Below, piece by piece: positions 59,729 to 64,000 of a stretch of DNA of 64,000 bases. Source of the DNA: Microbispora hainanensis (GTDB taxonomy: Bacteria > Actinomycetota > Actinomycetes > Streptosporangiales > Streptosporangiaceae). The notes beneath the pieces are model-generated. The model was not told the DNA's origin. It did not search any database and saw only the letters and a program-made list of their open reading frames with translations. Numbering within the stretch: the stretch's first letter is position 1; every line of letters begins with the position of its first letter. A program made the translations under genes and the position numbers. The DNA lies in assembly GCF_036186745.1 (NCBI RefSeq), contig NZ_CP108086.1, forward strand, positions 3,410,001 to 3,474,000, given 5' to 3'.

Positions 59729-61189
59729 ATGGGCCGTGACGTACCCTCCGTCTCCTTCAGCCGGGAGGACCGCCGTCGCTACCGGGACAAGGTGAAGCTG
59801 TCGCTCGACGTGCTGGCCGAGATGCTGCGGGAGTCGCGGTTCGCGTTCGACCGGCCCCAGGCGGGCCTGGAGATCGAGCTGAATCTCGTCGACTCCCGGG
59901 GCGAGCCGGCGATGAAGAACGCCGAGGTGCTGGCCGCCATCGCGGAGCCCGACTGGGCGACGGAGCTGGGCCAGTTCAACGTCGAGATCAACATCCCGCC
60001 CCAGGTGCTGGCCGGCGAGGGCGGCCGCCTGCTGGAGGAGTCCGTACGGCTGCGCCTCAACCGGGCGCAGGAGCGGGCGGCGCGGGTCGGCGGGCAACTC
60101 ATGCTGGTCGGCATCCTGCCGACGCTGCGCGAGAGCGACGTCCACGAGGGGACGCTGTCGGCCAACCCCCGCTACGCGCTGCTGAACGAGCAGATCTTCG
60201 CCGCCCGGGGTGAGGACCTGCACCTCGTGATCGAGGGGGTGGACCGGCTCGACACCTATGCCGACAGCATCACCCCCGAGGCGGCGTGCACGAGCGTGCA
60301 GCTCCACCTGCAGGTCAGCCCGGAGAGGTTCGCCGACCACTGGAATGCGGCACAGGCCATCGCCGGTCCGCAGGTCGCGGTCGCGGCCAACTCGCCGTTC
60401 CTGTTCGGCAAGGAGCTGTGGCGCGAGACCAGGATCAGCCTGTTCGAGCAGGCCACCGACACCCGGCCCGAGGAGCTGAAGGTCCAGGGCGTGCGGCCGC
60501 GCGTCTGGTTCGGGGAGCGGTGGATCACGTCGGTCTTCGACCTGTTCGAGGAGAACGTCCGATACTTCCCCGCGCTGCTGCCGCTGTGCGACGAGGAGGA
60601 CCCGAGGCGGGTGCTCGATGACGGCGGGGTGCCCGAGCTGCACGAGCTGCGCCTGCACAACGGCACCGTCTATCGCTGGAACCGGCCCGTGTACGACGTC
60701 TCCGACGGCGTCCCCCACCTGCGCGTGGAGAACCGCGTGCTGCCCGCCGGGCCGACGGTGGCCGACATCGCCGCCAACGCCGCGTTCTATTACGGGCTCA
60801 TGCGGGTGCTCCCGGCGGCCGAGCGGACGGTGTGGACGCGCATGTCCTTCGCCGCGGCCGAGGACAACCTCCGCAACGCCGCGCGGTATGGCCTCGACGC
60901 CCGCCTCTACTGGCCCGGCATGGGGGAGGTGCCGGCCGCCGAGCTGATCCTGCGCAGGCTGCTGCCCATGGCCTATCACGGGCTCGACCTGTGGGGGGTC
61001 GACCCGGTCCAGCGCGACCGGCTGCTCGGCATCATCGAACGGCGCTGCGTGACCGGCCGTACGGGGGCGGACTGGCAGGTCAGGACGGCCCGCGCGTTCG
61101 GCGGTGACTATGAGGCGCTGCGCCGGATGACCCTGCGCTATCTGGAGCACATGCACACCAACGAGCCCGTCCACACCTGGGGCATGTGA
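59729..61189 (+). CDS. Glutamate-cysteine ligase family protein (GCS2 type)
   Basis: 486 residues. ATP-grasp-like carboxylate-amine ligase of the GCS2 family: the substrate-site strand AGLEIELNLVDSRGEP near residue 45, QFNVEINIPPQVLAGEG, VAANSPFLFGKELWRETRI and MRVLPAAERTVWTRM. It would join an amino acid to a carboxylate. Plain gamma-glutamylcysteine synthase is unlikely, because actinomycetes make mycothiol and keep several paralogues of unknown product. No partner gene next to it explains its role. No strong ribosome binding site is visible. Confidence 0.85.
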   Translation: MGRDVPSVSFSREDRRRYRDKVKLSLDVLAEMLRESRFAFDRPQAGLEIELNLVDSRGEPAMKNAEVLAAIAEPDWATELGQFNVEINIPPQVLAGEGGRLLEESVRLRLNRAQERAARVGGQLMLVGILPTLRESDVHEGTLSANPRYALLNEQIFAARGEDLHLVIEGVDRLDTYADSITPEAACTSVQLHLQVSPERFADHWNAAQAIAGPQVAVAANSPFLFGKELWRETRISLFEQATDTRPEELKVQGVRPRVWFGERWITSVFDLFEENVRYFPALLPLCDEEDPRRVLDDGGVPELHELRLHNGTVYRWNRPVYDVSDGVPHLRVENRVLPAGPTVADIAANAAFYYGLMRVLPAAERTVWTRMSFAAAEDNLRNAARYGLDARLYWPGMGEVPAAELILRRLLPMAYHGLDLWGVDPVQRDRLLGIIERRCVTGRTGADWQVRTARAFGGDYEALRRMTLRYLEHMHTNEPVHTWGM

Positions 61190-61244
61190 AACTTTTCAAT
61201 TCGGCTACGGTGCCCACTTTTTGCGGGCATTGATGGGTATTCGT

Positions 61245-61937
61245 ATGGCAATGACTCGCCGAATGCTCGCCGCGCTTGTGCTCCTGGCGACCCTTGTCGT
61301 CTCCTGCGGCACGCTCACCGGTTCTCCGCCCGACCGGGCTGAGCCGGGAGACGTGGCGTCCCAGGGGGCGCCGTGCGAGAGCAACGGTGACGACTTTCCC
61401 GGCGACGTCATGCTCGCCCGGTGCCTGACCGAGTGGTTCTGGGCGCAACGCTTCCAGGAGAACGACACGGTATATCGCCCGATCACCCGCTTCGTGGCTT
61501 ATCAGGGCACGGATGGTCCCGACTGTGGTGGGCAGGCGGCCGTGCCGGAAAACGCCTTCTATTGCCCGATCGGCCATTTCATCGCCTACGACGCGGTCTG
61601 GCTCAAGGCGATGTACGACCAGTTGGGCGACGGGGCGGTCTACGTCGTGATTCCGCATGAGCTGGGGCATGCCGTACAGGCCCAGGTCTTGGACAACTTC
61701 AGCTTCAACGTGCAGCGGGAGCTCCAGGCCGACTGCTACGCGGGCGCCGCGCTGGGCGGCCTCATCCAGGCGGGAGTGCTGAGAGCGGAGCAGGGCGACG
61801 AGGAGGAGCTGCTCATCAACCTCCAGGCGGCGGGCGACCCCACCGACGTCTGGTGGACTCCGGACGCCCACGGCACTCCGGAACAGCGCCAGCGGTCGTT
61901 CGCCCAGGGCTACAACCAGGGTTTGGTGACCTGCTGA
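61245..61937 (+). CDS. Neutral zinc metallopeptidase lipoprotein
   Basis: 230 residues. A lipoprotein signal ends in LVVSC with Cys21. The zinc site is HELGH (138-142, in VVIPHELGHAVQAQV), and the downstream third ligand region is QRELQADCYAGAALGGLI, the pattern of the neutral zinc metallopeptidase family (YpfJ/KPN_02809-like). Extracellular or envelope-bound; substrate unknown. I use the ATG at 61245; in-frame TTG and ATG codons at 61221 and 61233 are alternatives. It lies head-on to a truncated aldo/keto reductase gene. Confidence 0.87.
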   Translation: MAMTRRMLAALVLLATLVVSCGTLTGSPPDRAEPGDVASQGAPCESNGDDFPGDVMLARCLTEWFWAQRFQENDTVYRPITRFVAYQGTDGPDCGGQAAVPENAFYCPIGHFIAYDAVWLKAMYDQLGDGAVYVVIPHELGHAVQAQVLDNFSFNVQRELQADCYAGAALGGLIQAGVLRAEQGDEEELLINLQAAGDPTDVWWTPDAHGTPEQRQRSFAQGYNQGLVTC

Positions 61938-61942
61938 CTTCT

Positions 61943-61983
61943 CACGGCCGATCGAGTCACGGCCGGTCGAGTCACGGCCGCCT
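61943..61983. repeat. 15-bp tandem repeat at the break of the aldo/keto reductase gene
   Basis: TCACGGCCGATCGAG, TCACGGCCGGTCGAG and a partial third copy sit between the metallopeptidase stop and the broken end of the aldo/keto reductase gene. The repeat probably marks the deletion point. Confidence 0.85.
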
Positions 61984-61984
61984 A

Positions 61985-62498
61985 GCTCCCGGTCGGCCTC
62001 GCGGATCTGCCGCACGCCGACGTTCGAGATCCCGGCCGTCCGGATCTTGCCTTCGTCGAGCAGGTCGCGGAGCGCGCCGACCGACTCGGCGAAGGGGACG
62101 TCCGGGTCCGTCTTGTGGACCTGGTAGAGCCCGATCGCGTCGGTGCCGAGCCGCTTGAGCGACGCCTCGCACGCCCGCCTGATGTGGCGCGGGTCGCCGT
62201 TCACCGTCCACGAGCCGTCTCCGGGGCGGCCGCGGCCGCCCTTCGCGGCGAGGAGGACCCCGCTCACGTCGCCGCCGTAGGAGGCGAGAGCGCGGGCGAT
62301 CAGCCGTTCGTCGTGGCCGATCTCGCCGGCGTGCCAGTGGTAGGAGTCCGCGGTGTCGATCAGGGTGACGCCCGCGTCGAGGGCGGCGTGGATCGTGGCG
62401 ATCGCCCTGGCCTCGTCGGGCCTGCCCTCGACGGAGAGCGGCATGGCGCCGAGGCCGACGGCGCTCACCGGGACGTCTCCGATCAGGCGGGTGCGCAC
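61985..62498 (-). pseudogene. Aldo/keto reductase, 3'-truncated
   Basis: The first 170 or so residues are a good aldo/keto reductase: VGLGAMPLSVEG, DTADSYHWHAGEIG (Asp and Tyr of the tetrad), LLAAKGG (Lys), YQVHKTDPDVPFAES (His), and RTAGISNVGVRQIREA. The rest of the barrel, including the NADPH-binding C-terminal strands, is missing: after EADRELGG the frame enters the repeat at 61943-61983 and then runs antisense through the metallopeptidase gene without a stop. GTG start at 62498 with GGAGGAG upstream; it overlaps the SDR gene before it by 16 bp. Likely nonfunctional. Confidence 0.75.
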
Positions 62499-63409
62499 GT
62501 CCGCTCCTCCCCGGCCGGCGTCGTCTGGACGACCGATCGGACGACCGACTGGACGGCCGACTGGACGGCCGACGGCAGCCAGTCGGCGACGTGCGAGAAG
62601 CGGAAGCCGAGCGCCGTGGCCCGGCCGTTGTCCATGGCATAGCCGCGGTCGAAGGAGAACGGCGAGGTGTCCTCTCCGACGGCGTACACGGGCTCGCCGA
62701 TGGCCGCGCACAGGTCCCGTACGTCGAGGGTCCCGTGGGAGGCGGCGTTGACCGGGCCGGTGAAGTCGGCCCGCGCGGCCCAGGCGAGGAACCGCGCGAT
62801 CTCCGGCTCGTGGACGAACGACGCCGGCCGGGGGTTCTCATGCACGATCACCGGAAGTCCGGCCCGGATCCTCTGGACGTAGTGCGCGAGCCGTCCGGTG
62901 AAGTCCGCGCCGCCGAGCACGTGCGCGGTGCGGACGCTGACGAAGCCGAACGCCGCGTCACGTGTGAAGACCGCCTCCGCCTGGCGCTTGCCCTCGCCGT
63001 AGCTGGCGTCGAGGAACGCCGGGTCGTCCCACGGCAGGTCCGTCGCCACCGGCCAGGTCGCGGGATCGACCACGTCTTCCGTGTGCGGCGGGCCGTCGAG
63101 GTGGGCGTACACCTCGACGGTCGAGGTCATGACGTAGCGCGTGGTCCTGCCCGCGAACGCCCGCAGCGCCACGGCCGCCTGCACCGGCGTGTAGCAGACC
63201 TGGTCGATCACCACGTCGAAGTGGCGGCCGCCCAGGACGCGGCGCAGGGCGTCCTCGTCGTCGCGGTCGGCCCGCAGATGCGTCACGCCCTCTGGTGCCG
63301 GAGCCGATCCCCGGTTGACGACCGTGACGGCCGTCCCCGCGTCGCGCAGGTTCTCGATCAGCCGCCTGCCGAAGTATCGGCTTCCGCCGATGACGCAGAT
63401 CTCGCTCAT
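62483..63409 (-). CDS. NAD-dependent epimerase/dehydratase family protein
   Basis: 308 residues. Extended SDR with the nucleotide motif CVIGGSRYFGRRLIENL, acidic NRGSAPAPEG, TSTVEVYAHLD, a candidate active Tyr and Lys in SYGEGKRQAEAVF, and RTAHVLGGADFTG. The C-terminus carries four-residue repeats (AVQS/VVRS type, encoded at 62523-62570). Divergent from a LysR regulator that probably controls it, and followed by the truncated aldo/keto reductase, with which it overlaps. Substrate unknown. Confidence 0.88.
   Translation of the reverse strand: MSEICVIGGSRYFGRRLIENLRDAGTAVTVVNRGSAPAPEGVTHLRADRDDEDALRRVLGGRHFDVVIDQVCYTPVQAAVALRAFAGRTTRYVMTSTVEVYAHLDGPPHTEDVVDPATWPVATDLPWDDPAFLDASYGEGKRQAEAVFTRDAAFGFVSVRTAHVLGGADFTGRLAHYVQRIRAGLPVIVHENPRPASFVHEPEIARFLAWAARADFTGPVNAASHGTLDVRDLCAAIGEPVYAVGEDTSPFSFDRGYAMDNGRATALGFRFSHVADWLPSAVQSAVQSVVRSVVQTTPAGEERTCAPA
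62523..62570. repeat. 12-bp in-frame tandem repeat at the SDR 3' end
   Basis: Four 12-bp units of the GACTGGACGGCC type, read on the plus strand. They code for repeated Ala/Val-Val-Gln/Arg-Ser units at the end of the SDR protein. Confidence 0.85.
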
Positions 63410-63480
63410 GACGATCAGGGTGGTCGCGTATAGTCGTCAGCGGTAGTGGCGATCTTCTTAGCCGGTCGTTAGGAAATCTG

Positions 63481-64000
63481 TTGATCGACGTGCATCGGCT
63501 CGGCGTGCTGCGGGAGGTCGCCCGCCACGGCAGCTTCAACCGTGCGGCCGCCGCGCTGCGGCTCACCCCTTCGGCCGTCTCGCAGCAGATCGCCGCACTC
63601 GAACGCGGCCTCGGCGTCCCCGTGGTGCGGCGCAGCACGCGCGGAGTGGTCCTCACCGAGCCGGGGCGCATGCTCGTCGACACCGCCGAGACGATCGCCG
63701 CCGAGCTGACCGACGCTCAGGAGCGCATCGACCGGCTCTCGACCGCGCGGGCCAGGTTCACCATCGCGACGTTCGCCAGCGGGGGCCGCCGTCTCCTGCC
63801 GCCGGCGCTCAGCCGCTTCGTCGCCGAGCACCCCGAGGCCGAGCTGACGATCCTCGAACGCGAACCGGAGGACAGCCTGCCCCTGGTGCGGGAGGGCCGT
63901 GCCGATCTGGCCCTCGCCTACCACTTCGACGGGCTGCCGCCGATCCGTCCGGGCGACCGCTCCGGCATGACGTGGACCCCGCTGATGACCGACCCGCTCC
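63481..64000 (+). CDS. LysR family transcriptional regulator, 3'-truncated by window end
   Basis: The reading frame starts at a TTG (63481) with AGGAA 8 nt upstream and is still open at the window end. The N-terminal HTH is complete: LREVARHGSFNRAAAALRLT, PSAVSQQIAALERGLGVPVV, RRSTRGVVLTEPGRMLVD. The start of the substrate-binding domain follows (ARFTIATFASGGRRLLPPAL, then LVREGRADLALAYHFDG). It is divergent from the SDR gene, the usual LysR arrangement, and the 71-bp gap should hold its operator. Confidence 0.9.
   Translation, partial: MIDVHRLGVLREVARHGSFNRAAAALRLTPSAVSQQIAALERGLGVPVVRRSTRGVVLTEPGRMLVDTAETIAAELTDAQERIDRLSTARARFTIATFASGGRRLLPPALSRFVAEHPEAELTILEREPEDSLPLVREGRADLALAYHFDGLPPIRPGDRSGMTWTPLMTDPL

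Noticed and set aside
61080..61984. Continuation of the aldo/keto reductase frame through the metallopeptidase gene
   Set aside because: After the repeat the sequence no longer resembles a reductase and is exactly antisense to a well-supported metallopeptidase gene.

Overview
The window is high-GC DNA from an actinomycete. Supporting signs are GTG/TTG starts, AGGAGG-type ribosome binding sites, and the order groES - groEL1 - sigma factor - DUF5319 - guaB - guaB3, with a ChoD-like GMC oxidoreductase and guaA downstream. A similar core order is known from Mycobacterium and Streptomyces. Length, gene style and the number of tandem repeats suggest Streptosporangiaceae or a relative, but that placement is inference. 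No rRNA, tRNA or CRISPR array was seen.

Layout. 0-12 kb: a MarR/SDR divergent pair; groES-groEL1 behind a CIRCE operator; a ShbA/SigD-type sigma factor coupled to a very short RsdA-like anti-sigma protein; DUF5319; a LuxR-type regulator; guaB and guaB3; nagA; a methyltransferase. 12-29 kb: glpD, a beta-propeller lipoprotein, mtnA, an XRE-cupin regulator, a YbaK-type deacylase, an aldehyde dehydrogenase with a GMC oxidoreductase, a HelD/HelR-like ATPase opposite a TetR gene, a TIGR00027-type methyltransferase, guaA, an acyltransferase and a polysaccharide deacetylase. 29-45 kb: a surface-glycopolymer cluster with GT2 enzymes, two giant GT2/CDP-glycerol-phosphotransferase fusions, a GT-C enzyme, a Stealth phosphotransferase, a CDP-alcohol phosphatidyltransferase and a sulfotransferase. 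45-52 kb: a PadR-ABC transporter operon with a perfect 24-bp operator, a flavin-binding protein, a VOC protein and a CGNR zinc-finger protein. 52-60 kb: a PspC/LiaF-like envelope-stress locus (PspC membrane protein, PspC histidine kinase, response regulator) split by an inserted island. 60-64 kb: a glutamate-cysteine-ligase-like enzyme, a zinc metallopeptidase lipoprotein, a truncated aldo/keto reductase, an SDR and a partial LysR gene.

The most interesting segment is the island at 54325-57763. It is A/T-richer than its surroundings, lies exactly between the divergent PspC genes, and is bordered by a 42-bp perfect direct repeat. It holds three overlapping or closely spaced minus-strand genes: a DUF262 protein, an ABC-type ATPase of the DUF3696 kind and a protein I do not recognise. 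This looks like a compact, undescribed defence or conflict module. The second notable observation is in the glycopolymer cluster. The two giant fusion paralogues have lost opposite catalytic halves: one keeps an intact GT2 domain and has a dead-looking phosphotransferase, and the other is the reverse.

The sequence is also full of short tandem repeats, most with a period divisible by three, inside and between genes. Several genes have a TANNNT box 6-7 nt before the start codon and no Shine-Dalgarno sequence, which points to leaderless transcripts.
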